The position numbers and the translations under genes are program-made. A stretch of DNA of 64,000 nt from Thermobifida alba (GTDB lineage Bacteria > Actinomycetota > Actinomycetes > Streptosporangiales > Streptosporangiaceae): contig NZ_CP051627.1 in assembly GCF_023208015.1 (NCBI RefSeq), forward strand, positions 2,418,001 through 2,482,000. Direction: 5' to 3'. Below, in pieces: positions 36,876 through 46,223 of this stretch. Numbering within the stretch: position 1 is the first letter of the stretch; each line of letters starts with the position of its first letter. The notes under the pieces were generated by a model. It did no database searches. It was not told the DNA's origin and saw nothing but the letters and a program-made list of their open reading frames with translations.

Positions 36876-37646
36876 GTGCGCATCGCATTAGTCGACTCGG
36901 GGATCGGTCTGCTCTCCACCGCGGCCGCACTGCGGCGGGTCCGCCCGGACGCGGACCTGATCCTCTCCATGGACCCCGACCACATGCCCTGGGGGCCGCG
37001 CAGCGTGCCGGAGATCGTCGGCCGGGCCCTGGCTGGGGCGCGGGCGGTCCTCGGTGAACGCCCCGACGCCCTCGTGGTGGCGTGCAACACCGCCTCGGTG
37101 CACGCACTGCAGGCGCTGCGCGCCGAACTGGAGCCCCGCATCCCGGTGATCGGCACCGTCCCGGCGGTCAAACCCGCCGCGGACCGGGGCGCGCCGTTCG
37201 CGATCTGGGCGACCCCGGCCACCACTGGGAGCCCCTACCAGCGCGACCTCATCGACCGGTTCGCGCGCGGGGTCGAGGTGACCCCGGTCGCCTGCCCGGG
37301 GCTGGCCGACGCGGTGGAGCGCGCCGACCCGGTCGCGGTGGGCGAGGCCGTGGACCGCGCCGCCGCGCACACCCCGGCCGACGTGTCGGCGGTCGTGCTC
37401 GGCTGCACCCACTACGACCTGGTGGGCGAGGCCATCACGGCGGCGCTGGGCGAACGGGTGACGCTGTTCACCGCCGCGGACGCGGTCGCCGCGCAGACCC
37501 TGCGGCGGCTGGGCGCAGCCCCCCGCCCCGACGCGCCCCGCACCGGGGAACTGCGGGTGTACGCCAGCGGCCGTCCCGCGCGGCTGCCCGAAGCCGCGCT
37601 GGCCTACCGGGCCGGAGCACTGCTGACCACGGAGGCCGCCGCGTGA
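36876..37646 (+). CDS. murI: Glutamate racemase-like protein (Asp/Glu racemase family)
   Basis: 256 residues with the two catalytic-Cys motifs of the family, VVACNTASVHALQAL and VLGCTHYDLV. The N-terminus VDSGIGLLSTAAAL corresponds to the usual DSGVGG. It would supply D-glutamate for peptidoglycan; the usual VPYG segment reads MPWG here, so it may be a divergent member and not the main racemase. GTG 36876 has TATCAT (36862..36867) ending 8 bases before it and no ribosome binding site, so it looks leaderless. The stop overlaps the start of the next gene (GTGA). Confidence 0.8.
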   Translation: MRIALVDSGIGLLSTAAALRRVRPDADLILSMDPDHMPWGPRSVPEIVGRALAGARAVLGERPDALVVACNTASVHALQALRAELEPRIPVIGTVPAVKPAADRGAPFAIWATPATTGSPYQRDLIDRFARGVEVTPVACPGLADAVERADPVAVGEAVDRAAAHTPADVSAVVLGCTHYDLVGEAITAALGERVTLFTAADAVAAQTLRRLGAAPRPDAPRTGELRVYASGRPARLPEAALAYRAGALLTTEAAA

Positions 37647-37924
37647 CCGCACTGAACCTGCTGGTGATCTACACCGACCGCCTGGCGGAGTGCCGCGAGT
37701 TCTACGCGGGCCTGGGACTGGACCTGGTTGCCGAACAGCACGGCACCGGCCCCGAGCACTACGCCGCGGTCCTCGCCGACGGCTCCGTCGTCGAGCTCTA
37801 CCCGAGCGGTGGACGCCCGCCGACCGGGCGGCTCCGGATCGGTCTCACCGTTCCCGGCGCGCCGCCGCAGCCGCGGACCGTCCGCGACCCCGACGGCCGC
37901 ACCGTGGAGGTCAGGGGCGCCTGA
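37643..37924 (+). CDS. VOC/glyoxalase-fold protein
   Basis: 93 residues starting at GTG 37643, overlapping the upstream stop by 4 bases (GTGA), so the two are translationally coupled. One glyoxalase/bleomycin-resistance fold is visible: LLVIYTDRLAECREFYAGLGL at the start and TVRDPDGRTVEV at the end. Metal ligands are not all obvious. It is shorter than typical (about 120), with the middle region compressed. Coupling to the racemase-like gene suggests a joint role, but none is known. Confidence 0.75.
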   Translation: MTALNLLVIYTDRLAECREFYAGLGLDLVAEQHGTGPEHYAAVLADGSVVELYPSGGRPPTGRLRIGLTVPGAPPQPRTVRDPDGRTVEVRGA

Positions 37925-37932
37925 GGCGGTCC

Positions 37933-39354
37933 TCAGGCGCGTGCCGCCGCGCCGGCCAGGAGGCGGACCAGCTCCCGCACCCCCTCGGTGTCCTCGTCGT
38001 GCAGCAGCGACTCCAGCAGCCCGAGGGCCGCGTCGAGGTCGGCGGGCAGGGCGCGGACCCGGGCCCACTGCTCCCGGGCCGCGCACCGGGCGAGGTCGAG
38101 TTCGCGCCCGACGTGCCCCAGGTGGCCCAGGAGCGCGGTGTCGCCGGGGCAGGCGTCCAGGGCAGCCAGGAGCAGGTCGGCCCGCTGCTCCGGGCCGAGC
38201 CCCCGGCCCTGGTCGCTCCACAGCCAGGACCCCATGCGCGGCGCGGGGACGGGGGTGGACGGCAGGCCGAGCGCGCGGACACCGTCGCGGACCTCGGCGA
38301 GGTCGGCCATGAGTTCGTCGTCGCGGCGCAGGTGCACCGCGGCCGCCTGGGCCTGCTCCACCATGCCGCGCGCGGTCCAGCGGGCGCCGCGGCGCAGCGC
38401 GAGCCGGGCCGCCCGCAGCGCCAGTTCCAGGCGGGGGCGGTGGGCCCCGACCCGTTCCAGGTGGCGGACCCAGCCGGTGAGGCGGACGCCGAGCCGCCAG
38501 TCGTTGCCGCCCGCGCCCACCGCGTCCAGGTCCTCGACGGCCTCCGCCCACAGCGGCCGCAGGGACGGGCGGGCCTGGGCCCGGTCGACCGGCGGCAGGG
38601 CCGCCGCGGCGTCGTCCACCGTCCGCCGCCCGGCGCGGGCCAGCCAGGCGAGCAGGCGGGCGCGTTCGAAGCGGACCCGGTCGCCCACGTCCTCGCGGGC
38701 CGCCTCGGGGCCGCGCAGGACCGCGGTCTCACTGTTCAGCCGGTCCAGGACGGACAGCGCCTCGTTGTCGCGGTCCAGCAGGCGCAGCGCGCGCACCCGG
38801 GCCAGGGCGCACTCCGCCTCGCCGCGCACCCTCCGGTCCTGGGTGTCGAGGAGTTCGAGGGCCTCGCCGGGGCGTCCCGCGTCGCCGAGCAGATCGGCGA
38901 AGGCCGCGGTCAGCGACACGTGCGCGGGAGTGCCGGGTTCGGCGTGCTCCAGCGCCTCGGTGAGCAGGAGTTCGCGCTGCACGACGCGGCCGGGGCCGTC
39001 GATGTTGGCGTGGCAGGCGGCCGCGTTCACCGCTGGGCAGGCGCCGGGCGGGCAGTGGGCGGGGTCGGCGTGCGCGGCACGGGCCAGCTCCGCGGCCTCG
39101 GCCAGCGCGACCGTTCCCGCCTGCTGGTGGACGATCCGCGCGCCGAGGTGCCAGTGCCTCAGGTAGTGTGCGGCCCAGGGCGGCGCCCCGGGTTCCGCGG
39201 CGGCGCGCAGCGCGGCGGGCAGTTCGGCGGCGATACGGTCGGCGTCGCCCAGCGCGGCCAGCTCCGGCAGGCGTACCAGTGCGGCGGCCAGTTGCTCGTG
39301 TCCGTCGGCCCGTGTCTTGTCGGCGGTCTCCTCCGCCCAGGTCCACAGCGTCAT
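37933..39354 (-). CDS. TPR-like protein, unknown function
   Basis: 473 residues, strongly helical and Ala/Leu/Arg-rich, with helix pairs such as TLWTWAEETADKTRADGHEQ at the start and RPGEALELLDTQ and NEALSVLDRLN, as in tetratricopeptide repeats. No catalytic domain or signal peptide is seen. GGGAG lies before the ATG. It faces the VOC gene (8-base gap). The protein is probably a scaffold. Confidence 0.65.
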   Translation of the reverse strand: MTLWTWAEETADKTRADGHEQLAAALVRLPELAALGDADRIAAELPAALRAAAEPGAPPWAAHYLRHWHLGARIVHQQAGTVALAEAAELARAAHADPAHCPPGACPAVNAAACHANIDGPGRVVQRELLLTEALEHAEPGTPAHVSLTAAFADLLGDAGRPGEALELLDTQDRRVRGEAECALARVRALRLLDRDNEALSVLDRLNSETAVLRGPEAAREDVGDRVRFERARLLAWLARAGRRTVDDAAAALPPVDRAQARPSLRPLWAEAVEDLDAVGAGGNDWRLGVRLTGWVRHLERVGAHRPRLELALRAARLALRRGARWTARGMVEQAQAAAVHLRRDDELMADLAEVRDGVRALGLPSTPVPAPRMGSWLWSDQGRGLGPEQRADLLLAALDACPGDTALLGHLGHVGRELDLARCAAREQWARVRALPADLDAALGLLESLLHDEDTEGVRELVRLLAGAAARA

Positions 39355-39519
39355 GCGGTGCTCCCACCCTCCGGATCAGCCACCGAAAGTATCAAGGAGG
39401 TCACCGGGAGGACCGATGGACACGGGGACCTTGACGGTGTCCTTGTAAAGTCGACAGCACCGGATCACGGGGGAGTTTCGGGGGCTTGTTGTGGCAGACA
39501 CCGACAGGAGAAGTACGGT

Positions 39520-39870
39520 ATGGGTTGGCTGGACCGCTTCGGGCTGCGCAGGGCGCAGCGCCGGGGCAGGAAGGTGCGTTACGACCGCCCGGCTGAGGAC
39601 TCCGACGTCAAGGCGCTGATCGAGTTCGCCAAGAGCCGGACGGGTGTGGAGTTCTACGTCGAGCCCGAGACCTTCGCCACCGGGACCACTGCCGTGGCGG
39701 TGGCCCACGACGGGGAGTGGATCCGCCGCCGGGTCGGTTCCCCCGAGGTGCTGCGCCGGGTCGCCCACCGGCTCGCCGCTCCCGCCTACGACGTGAACAT
39801 TGTCGGCTACCCCAAGCGCATGCGGGAGTGGACCGCCCGCAACAAGCGCCGACTCTCCCTCGACGACTGA
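39520..39870 (+). CDS. Conserved small basic actinobacterial protein
   Basis: 116 residues from ATG 39520, with CAGGAG upstream. It begins MGWLDRFGLRRAQRRGRKVRY, followed by a compact domain: ALIEFAKSRTGVEFYVEPET, then AVAVAHDGEWIRRRVGSP, and ends in YPKRMREWTARNKRRLSL. I recognise it as widely conserved in actinobacteria with no assigned function. The permease gene follows by 39 bases on the same strand. Confidence 0.65.
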   Translation: MGWLDRFGLRRAQRRGRKVRYDRPAEDSDVKALIEFAKSRTGVEFYVEPETFATGTTAVAVAHDGEWIRRRVGSPEVLRRVAHRLAAPAYDVNIVGYPKRMREWTARNKRRLSLDD

Positions 39871-39909
39871 TTCTCGTTCCCCGCTGTGAGACGAAGGGTG
39901 GCGCCCCTG

Positions 39910-41157
39910 ATGAGTGCCTCCGAGCCCGAATCCGTGCGGCACCGCCCGCCCTCCGGGAGTCCCGCCCCGCCCGACGGCCCCGTCGGCTCCCAGATGCCGC
40001 CGTGGCTGCTGCGCGCACTGCTGCTGGTGGTGTGGGTGGTGACGCTCGCGGCTCTGGCCTGGTGGCTGTTCGTGCAGTTGCAGGGGCTGCTGCTGCTGTT
40101 GCTGATCTCGTTGTTCCTGGCGCTGGCGTTGGAGCCCGCGGTGAACTGGCTGCACCGGCACCGCTGGCCCCGCGGCCTGGCCACCGGGGCGGTGATGCTG
40201 GTGGCGGGCGGGACACTGGTGCTGTTCCTGACGGTGCTGGGGTCGATGCTCGTCGGCCAGGTCGTCGCGTTCGTCTCGGAACTGCCCCGGATGACGCGGT
40301 CGCTGCTGTCCTGGGTCAACAGCACCTTCAACACCGACTTCTCCCCCACGACGCTGCTGAGCGAGCTGACGAGCGTCAGCGGGCTGGTCCAGGAGTACGC
40401 CTCGCAGCTCGCGGGCAACGTGGTGGGGGCGGGCTCCACGGTGCTGGCGCTGCTGTTCGACGGGTTGACGATCGCGCTGTTCACCTTCTACCTGTGTGCC
40501 GACGGCCCCCGGTTCCGGCGCACGCTCTGCTCGGTGCTGCCGCCGCGCACGCAGCGGGAGGTGCTGCGCGCCTGGGAGATCGCCATCGACAAGACGGGCG
40601 GCTACATCTACTCCCGGGCGCTGCTCGCCCTGATCTGCGCGGTCGCGCACTACGTGCTGCTGGCGGCGATGGACATCCCGTTCGCGTTCGCGCTGGCCCT
40701 GTGGATGGGAGTGCTGTCGCAGTTCATCCCGACGGTGGGCACCTACATCGGCGGGGCGCTGCCGGTGCTGGTGGCGCTGCTCGACGGGCTGTGGCCGGCG
40801 GTGTGGGTGCTGGTGTTCGTCACCGTCTACCAGCAGTTCGAGAACTACCTCCTGCAGCCGCGCATCACCGCCCGCACCCTGGACATGCACCCCGCCGTGG
40901 CGTTCGGGTCGGTGCTGGCCGGCGTGGCCATCCTGGGCGCACCCGGGGCGCTGCTGGCCCTGCCCGCCGGGGCCAGCATGCAGACCTTCCTCAGCTTCTA
41001 CATCAGGCGCTACGAGGTGGCCGAGCACCCGCTGCTGGCCGCCGGGGCGGCCGAGGACCAGCCGCAGGGGGAGCCTCCCCCCGACTCCCCGGCCGGGAAC
41101 GGGCCCCGCCCCGGGGGGTCCTCCGCGGCCGACACGAAGCAGCCCGAACCGGAGTGA
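39910..41157 (+). CDS. AI-2E family (PerM-type) permease
   Basis: 415 residues. A Pro-rich N-terminus (1-30) is followed by about eight hydrophobic segments. The family core MGVLSQFIPTVGTYIGGALP and the FENYLLQPRITARTLDMHP motif after it are present. Members include exporters of autoinducer-2 and Na+/H+ antiporters, so the cargo is open. The C-terminus is an acidic, Pro-rich tail. Confidence 0.88.
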   Translation: MSASEPESVRHRPPSGSPAPPDGPVGSQMPPWLLRALLLVVWVVTLAALAWWLFVQLQGLLLLLLISLFLALALEPAVNWLHRHRWPRGLATGAVMLVAGGTLVLFLTVLGSMLVGQVVAFVSELPRMTRSLLSWVNSTFNTDFSPTTLLSELTSVSGLVQEYASQLAGNVVGAGSTVLALLFDGLTIALFTFYLCADGPRFRRTLCSVLPPRTQREVLRAWEIAIDKTGGYIYSRALLALICAVAHYVLLAAMDIPFAFALALWMGVLSQFIPTVGTYIGGALPVLVALLDGLWPAVWVLVFVTVYQQFENYLLQPRITARTLDMHPAVAFGSVLAGVAILGAPGALLALPAGASMQTFLSFYIRRYEVAEHPLLAAGAAEDQPQGEPPPDSPAGNGPRPGGSSAADTKQPEPE

Positions 41158-41355
41158 CCACCGCCGGACGGGGGCGAAACGGGCGGCAACCTACTCTTCC
41201 GCACCACCACAGTTCAAGCCCAACAAACCGGCAATGGGGGCGAGAAGGAATTTTTGGACAGCGGTGGGGACAGTTTGTAGGAACCTCCTGGCGGAATCGG
41301 TTCCCCCGCGGGGGAGGCCCGTCGCATACTCACTCGTGGGAGGGGGATCGTGAGG

Positions 41356-41877
41356 ATGAAACAGGAGTTGACCGCCCTGTGCTGTGACTGCGGGGCGATC
41401 CGCCTGGTCAGCCCGCACCGGGGCATCGGGGAGGCCCAGTCGGCCTACGGCGCGGTCCGGTGCGTGGTGTGGCGGCTGTGCCGTTCCTGCGGGCGGCGGA
41501 CCTACCACGCCTACATGCGCGACGACGACGACCGCGACGAGTTGGAGGACGCGCTGCGGTTGGACGACGCGCTCGCCGCCGAGGCGCTGGAGGAGGAGGT
41601 GGAGCAGCTGCGCCTGTGCGGGGTGGAGGTCGGCCACGCCCCGGTCCCCGCGATCTGGGACAGCCAGCCCGTCGGCATGATCACCCAGCGGTTGAGCGAC
41701 CGGACGTACTCCCTCGTGCTGGATCCCAACTCCTCGATCGTGGCCCGGCTCAAGCTCATCGACCTGGTGTGGTACGAGCTGACCACCGGGGAGCACGGCG
41801 ACCGCTGGCACATCCAGCCCTCCGACGACGGTCCGGGCTACGCGGTCCGCCTGTTCGGCTTCCGCTCGTCGCGCTGA
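41356..41877 (+). CDS. Zinc-ribbon protein (DUF6315-like), unknown function
   Basis: 173 residues from ATG 41356; the GTG at 41350 is possible, but GGGAGGGGG stands at a better distance from the ATG. Cys pairs CCDCG and CRSCGRRT (about residues 10-14 and 42-46) look like a zinc ribbon. A very acidic segment (DDDDRDELEDALRLDD) follows, then a region with WDSQPVGMITQRLSDRTYSL. It may be the DUF6315 family. It is convergent with the helicase gene (16-base gap). Confidence 0.65.
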   Translation: MKQELTALCCDCGAIRLVSPHRGIGEAQSAYGAVRCVVWRLCRSCGRRTYHAYMRDDDDRDELEDALRLDDALAAEALEEEVEQLRLCGVEVGHAPVPAIWDSQPVGMITQRLSDRTYSLVLDPNSSIVARLKLIDLVWYELTTGEHGDRWHIQPSDDGPGYAVRLFGFRSSR

Positions 41878-41893
41878 CCGCCGTACGGCGGCC

Positions 41894-43933
41894 TCAGGCC
41901 GCCCGCGACGCCGCCTCGTCGAGCCGGCGCAGGGCCGCGCGGGCCACCTCGGGATCGGTGGTCCCCCAGTACGGCGGCAGCGAGGCGCGCAGGAACGCGC
42001 CGTAGCGGGCGGTGGCCAACCGCGGGTCGAGCACCGCCACCACCCCCCTGTCGTGGACCGACCGCAGCAGCCGGCCGGTCCCCTGGGCCAGCAGCAGCGC
42101 GGCGTGGGTGGCCGCGACCGCGAGGAACCCGTTGCCGCCGTCCGCGCCGATCGCGCGCTGGCGCGCCGAGGACAGCGGGTCGTCGGGGCGGGGAAAGGGG
42201 ATGCGGTCGACGACGACCAGTTGCAGCGACGGCCCCGGAACGTCCACCCCCTGCCACAGGGAGAGCGTGCCGAACAGGCAGGTGGCCTCGTCCTCGGCGA
42301 ACTCTCTGACCAGTTGGCCGGTGGAGTCGTCCCCCTGGCACAGGATCGGGTACTTCAGGCGCTCCCGGAGCTCCTCGGCGGCCTGGACGGCCGCGCGGGT
42401 GGAGGAGAACAGGCCGAGGGTGCGTCCTCCCGCGGCCTCGACCAGCTCGGCGATCTCGTCGAGGTAGGCGGGGTGCAGGCCGTCCCGTCCCGGCGGCGGC
42501 AGGTGCCGGGCGACGTAGAGGATCCCGCTGCGCGCGTGGTCGAACGGCGATCCGACGTCGAGGGCACGCCACCGGGGCCGCTCCCCCTCCTCCTCGGCGG
42601 CGGGCTCCTCCGCGGGTTCCCCGGCCCCCTGGGCGGCCCCGTGGGGTTCGGCGGCGAGGTCCAGCCCCCACTGCCGCGCCATGAGGTCGAAGGAGCCGCC
42701 GAGCGCGAGGGTGGCGGAGGTGAGCACGGTGGTGCGGTCGGTGAACAGTGCCTGGCGCAGCACCCGGTCGACGGCCAGGGGGGCGACGCGCAGCCCGGGG
42801 GTCTGCCGGGCCCCCCTGGCCAGCCACACCACGTCCCGCCGTTCGCGGAGGGGCTGCTGCACGCAGGCGAGGATCCGCTCGGCGGTGCGGTGCACCTCCT
42901 CCAGCGCGGCCAGCGCGAGCCGGCGGGCGCTGGCCGCGTCGGGGTCGTCCTTGGGGCGTTCGGGGAGCGCGGAGAGGCAGGCGTGCGCGGCGTCGCGGAC
43001 CGCCGCCACGGCGGTGGCCAGCGCGTCGGGAAGGTGGTCGAGACGGCCGACCGGGGTGTCGGCGACCATCAGCGCCAGCCCGTCGGCGGCCTCCGCGAGC
43101 TGCTCGGTGAGCTCGACGCCGCAGACCTGGGCGGCCCGTTTCGCGGCGACGCCGACGCTCCGGTCGCTGAGGACGCCGGTGGCCACCGCGGTGACCCGGT
43201 CGACGAGCTCGTGGGCCTCGTCGACGAGCAGCAGGTCGTGTTCGGGCAGCAGGCGGTAGCCCTGGACCGCGTCGATGGCCAGCAGGGCGTGGTTGGTGAC
43301 GACGACGTCGGCGCCGACGGTCTCGGCGCGGGCCAGTTCGGCGAAGCAGTCGTCGCCGAACGGGCACAGCTGCGCCCCCATGCACTCGTTGGCGCCCACG
43401 GAGACCTGCCGCCAGGCCAGGTCGCTGACCCCCGGCACCAGGTCGTCGCGGTCGCCGGTGGGGGTCTCCTCGGCCCACTCGTGGAGGCGGCGCACCTGGC
43501 GGCCGAGGGAGGACAGCAGGTGCGGGTCGAACAGCTCGGTCTCCTCGGGGCCCGCCGCGGCCCCCTCCAGCCGGTGGCGGCACAGGTAGTTGCGCCGCCC
43601 CTTGAGGATGGCGAAGACGGGGCGGCGGCCCAGCAGCGGCTCCAGGGCCTCGGTCAGGCGCGGCAGGTCGCGTCCGATGAGCTGGTTCTGCAGCGCGATA
43701 GTGGCGGTGGAGACCACGACCGTGGTGTTCTCGGCGACGGCGTGGCGCAGTGCCGGAACCAGGTAGCCCAGGGACTTTCCGGTTCCGGTGCCGGCCTGCA
43801 CGACGAGGTGCTCGCCGGCCTCGACCGCCTCGGCCACCGCCCGGGCCATCGCGACCTGGCCGTCGCGCCGGGTGCCGTCGAGCGCGCGCACGGCGGCGTC
43901 GAGGAGTGTTTCGACGTCGGGAAGATCAGACAC
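41894..43933 (-). CDS. dinG: DinG/XPD-type DNA helicase
   Basis: 679 residues. Superfamily 2 helicase motifs are QAGTGTGKSLGYLVPALRHA (Walker A), LLLVDEAHELVD (DEAH) and the C-terminal ATHAALLLAQGTGRLLRS. Four Cys between motifs I and II (YLCRHRL, NECMGAQLCPFGDDC) would hold the 4Fe-4S cluster of XPD-like helicases. It unwinds DNA 5'-3' and removes R-loops. GTG 43933 is chosen over an upstream ATG: TACTGT ends 6 bases before it and no ribosome site is seen, so the message is probably leaderless. Confidence 0.9.
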   Translation of the reverse strand: MSDLPDVETLLDAAVRALDGTRRDGQVAMARAVAEAVEAGEHLVVQAGTGTGKSLGYLVPALRHAVAENTTVVVSTATIALQNQLIGRDLPRLTEALEPLLGRRPVFAILKGRRNYLCRHRLEGAAAGPEETELFDPHLLSSLGRQVRRLHEWAEETPTGDRDDLVPGVSDLAWRQVSVGANECMGAQLCPFGDDCFAELARAETVGADVVVTNHALLAIDAVQGYRLLPEHDLLLVDEAHELVDRVTAVATGVLSDRSVGVAAKRAAQVCGVELTEQLAEAADGLALMVADTPVGRLDHLPDALATAVAAVRDAAHACLSALPERPKDDPDAASARRLALAALEEVHRTAERILACVQQPLRERRDVVWLARGARQTPGLRVAPLAVDRVLRQALFTDRTTVLTSATLALGGSFDLMARQWGLDLAAEPHGAAQGAGEPAEEPAAEEEGERPRWRALDVGSPFDHARSGILYVARHLPPPGRDGLHPAYLDEIAELVEAAGGRTLGLFSSTRAAVQAAEELRERLKYPILCQGDDSTGQLVREFAEDEATCLFGTLSLWQGVDVPGPSLQLVVVDRIPFPRPDDPLSSARQRAIGADGGNGFLAVAATHAALLLAQGTGRLLRSVHDRGVVAVLDPRLATARYGAFLRASLPPYWGTTDPEVARAALRRLDEAASRAA

Positions 43934-44104
43934 GCACCGACAGTACCCCTCCTGCGGACCGCGCACCGCCGGTTGTCCACAGCGGACCCGGGCCCGCCGG
44001 TCGCCCGTCGGCGTCTCCCCGCCGCCGGCGGCGGGGGCTGCGCCCCTTCCCCGCGCCGCGTCCGTGCCGGGCGGGCGTCGGCCGCCACCGGGGAGCGCGC
44101 ACGG

Positions 44105-44140
44105 GGGTGGCCCCGGCGGATCGGACCGCCGGGGCCACCC
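44105..44140 (-). terminator. Pectate lyase terminator
   Basis: GGGTGGCCCCGGCGG pairs perfectly with CCGCCGGGGCCACCC around a six-base loop, 46 bases beyond the pel stop. Confidence 0.8.
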
Positions 44141-44186
44141 TGCCGGTCCCGGACTCGGCCGGGCCGGTTCCGCCGTCGTGCGGCGG

Positions 44187-45731
44187 TTAACCGTAGGTCT
44201 CGAACTCCGCGACGCGCGGTGTGCCGTTCGAGCTGGTGATCTCGAAGTTGATCTTGCGCAGCGTCGTCGGGGCGAAGGTGATGACGCCCGCTCCGCTGCC
44301 GGTGGCCAGGACAGCTCCGGTGTCGTTGTTGACGACCCGCCAGGAGCCGATGTTGCCCTCGGCCCCGGCCGCCTCGCGGATGTTGATCGCCGACACCGTG
44401 GTGGTGGAGCCCCACTTGACCGAGATGCGACCGGTCGAGCCGCTCGGCGACCAGTAGGTGCTCATGTTGCCGTCGATGACGTTGCCGTAGCTGGTCCCGC
44501 TGGCCTTGCTGGAGCCGTCGGCGCCGGCCCCGAGGCTGAGGTTGGGGCCGCCGGGGTTCGGGTCGCCCGGGCCCGGGTCGCCGGGACCGGGGTCACCGGG
44601 GCCGGGATCGCCCGGCCCCGGGTCCTGCGACCGGCAGTTGCCGTCCGAGACCCGGTTGCCCTTGTTGGCGCCCGCGGTCTGCGCCACGACCTGCGGCACG
44701 CAGCCGGCGTCGTCCATCCGGTAGGAGTACGGGATGCTCACCGACGTGGTGGACTGCGGGTTGGGGCCGGCGGGGTAGTTCTCGTTGCCCTGGCTGGACC
44801 AGGTCACGTTGTCGAAGATGTTGCCCCGGACCTCCCAGTAGCCCCTCTCGTTGGTGTAGAAGGTGCCCAGGACGTCCTTGGAGTTCTTGAAGTAGTTGTT
44901 CTCCACCTTCGCGCGGGCCCCGGCACGGGAGTTGATGCCGGACTTGTTCAGCCCCACGTAGTGGTTGTTGTACATGTGCGCCACGCCGCCGCGCAGCAGG
45001 GGGGCACGCGAGTCGATGTTCTCGTACAGGTTGTGGTGGTACGTGATGTAGCTGTTGGAGCGGTCGCTCTCGCTGGACCCGACCAGGCCGCCGCGGCCGG
45101 AGTTGCGCAGGATGCTGTAGGAGAGGGTGACGTACTGGGTGTTGTTCTTCAGGTCGAAGAGGCCGTCGTAGCCCTGCGACTCCCCGCCCGAGGCCTCCAG
45201 GGTGACGTGGTCCACCCAGACGTTGCGGACGTCCTTCTCCATCCCGATGGCGTCACCGCCGTTGGAGGTGGGAGAGCCGGACTTCTTGACGTTCCGGATG
45301 GTCACGTTCTGGATGATGATGTTCCTGGACTCCCGGATGTGGATGCCCAGCTGGTCGAACACGGCTCCGCGGCCGACGCCGACGATCGTGACGTTGCTGA
45401 CCTTCTTGAGCTCGATCACGTCGTCGGCGGTGTCGCAACCGCTTCCCGACACCTTGGAGGTGTTGCCGTGGTTGATGGTTCCTTCGACCTCGATGATGAT
45501 CGGGGTGCTGGTGCTGGGCCGTGCGCACAGGGCCTGGTGGATCTGGGTCCCGGTGGTGGCCCGCACCCGCTGTCCGCCCGCGCCGCCGGTGGTGCCACCG
45601 TTCTGGGCCGCGTAACCCGTGGCGCTGCCGGTCTGCGCCGACGCCGAGGCCATCGGCAGGGCCAGACCAGCGGTCACCAGGGCCGCAGTGGCCAGCGTCG
45701 ACACGAGTCGACGCGCAATGGATCGTCCCAC
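44187..45731 (-). CDS. pel: Secreted pectate lyase, PL1, with C-terminal discoidin-like carbohydrate-binding domain
   Basis: 514 residues from GTG 45731 with GGAAGGTGAG upstream. The signal peptide (1-32) ends near ASA/SAQT. The PL1 parallel beta-helix (about 45-370) has VWVDHVTLEASGGESQGYDG and the catalytic-Arg segment DSRAPLLRGG. A linker of repeated DPGPG units leads to an F5/8-type (discoidin-like) beta-sandwich (about 410-514; NVIDGNMSTYWSPSGSTGRI), probably for sugar binding. It cleaves polygalacturonate by beta-elimination outside the cell. It has its own terminator, and a promoter with LacI-type palindromes. T. fusca has a comparable enzyme. Confidence 0.92.
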   Translation of the reverse strand: MGRSIARRLVSTLATAALVTAGLALPMASASAQTGSATGYAAQNGGTTGGAGGQRVRATTGTQIHQALCARPSTSTPIIIEVEGTINHGNTSKVSGSGCDTADDVIELKKVSNVTIVGVGRGAVFDQLGIHIRESRNIIIQNVTIRNVKKSGSPTSNGGDAIGMEKDVRNVWVDHVTLEASGGESQGYDGLFDLKNNTQYVTLSYSILRNSGRGGLVGSSESDRSNSYITYHHNLYENIDSRAPLLRGGVAHMYNNHYVGLNKSGINSRAGARAKVENNYFKNSKDVLGTFYTNERGYWEVRGNIFDNVTWSSQGNENYPAGPNPQSTTSVSIPYSYRMDDAGCVPQVVAQTAGANKGNRVSDGNCRSQDPGPGDPGPGDPGPGDPGPGDPNPGGPNLSLGAGADGSSKASGTSYGNVIDGNMSTYWSPSGSTGRISVKWGSTTTVSAINIREAAGAEGNIGSWRVVNNDTGAVLATGSGAGVITFAPTTLRKINFEITSSNGTPRVAEFETYG

Positions 45732-45755
45732 TGCTCACCTTCCGTAGTAGAGCGT

Positions 45756-45771
45756 AAGCACCGAGGTGCTT
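45756..45771 (-). promoter_or_regulatory. Perfect inverted repeat AAGCACC-GA-GGTGCTT downstream of the pel promoter
   Basis: A 16-base perfect inverted repeat placed just after the predicted transcription start, 6 bases past the -10. It could be a second repressor site or a leader hairpin. Confidence 0.5.
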
Positions 45772-45777
45772 TCCTTG

Positions 45778-45805
45778 AGAATAGAGAAAGCGCTTTCCGT
45801 GTCAA
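45778..45805 (-). promoter_or_regulatory. pel promoter TTGACA-16-TATTCT with operator in the spacer
   Basis: A textbook -35 TTGACA (45800..45805) and -10 TATTCT (45778..45783). The 16-base spacer contains the perfect 12-base palindrome GAAAGCGCTTTC (45786..45797). Its AGCGCT core is that of LacI-family sites, and the flanks differ from the CelR consensus. A repressor here would block polymerase directly. Confidence 0.75.
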
Positions 45806-46173
45806 GGGGGACGGGACGCCCGAGTGTGGGGAAACTCTCTGTTTCGGCTGTCCCTCACCGCTGTGTCCTGCGGGTTCCCCGACTCCCGAAAATTTCGGAT
45901 TCGGGTGGCCTCCACCGCGCCGCCGGCCCGGAGCGCCCGTCGAGGGCGCGGCGGGCCGCACGGGGCGCCCTGTCGCGGCCGGGGCGGCACGGTGGGGGCG
46001 GGGAAGCCGTCACCGGTGGGCGCCTCCCGGCGTACGGGACCGGCCGCGGCGCGCCCGCCGCTCTGCGGGGCCCGGAGACAACGCGGCCCCCTCCGGCCGG
46101 AGAGGTCGGACCGGCTCCCGTGCACCGTCCGCGAGCCGGCCGGCGAACGCCCCGGAGGCCCCCGAAAAGCAAC

Positions 46174-46218
46174 AGGCCCGCGAGGGGGACGGACGGAGTC
46201 CGTCGACCTCGCGGGCCT
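46174..46218 (-). terminator. Terminator of tRNA-Ala copy 1
   Basis: AGGCCCGCGAGG pairs with CCTCGCGGGCCT around an inner GACGGAC/GTCCGTC hairpin, followed by a T-containing stretch (GTTGCTTTTC). It begins 5 bases after the tRNA. Confidence 0.75.
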
Positions 46219-46223
46219 CGACG

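Larger units (their letters stand above)
45732..46223. other. pel promoter and spacer before the tRNA
   Basis: 492 bases. The pel promoter with operators occupies 45756..45805 and the tRNA-1 terminator 46174..46218. The rest carries open frames, but none with coding character or a ribosome site. Confidence 0.5.

Noticed and set aside
44540-44630. Short repeats resembling a CRISPR array inside the pectate lyase gene
   Set aside because: They encode the DPGPG linker in frame with no spacers of constant length.
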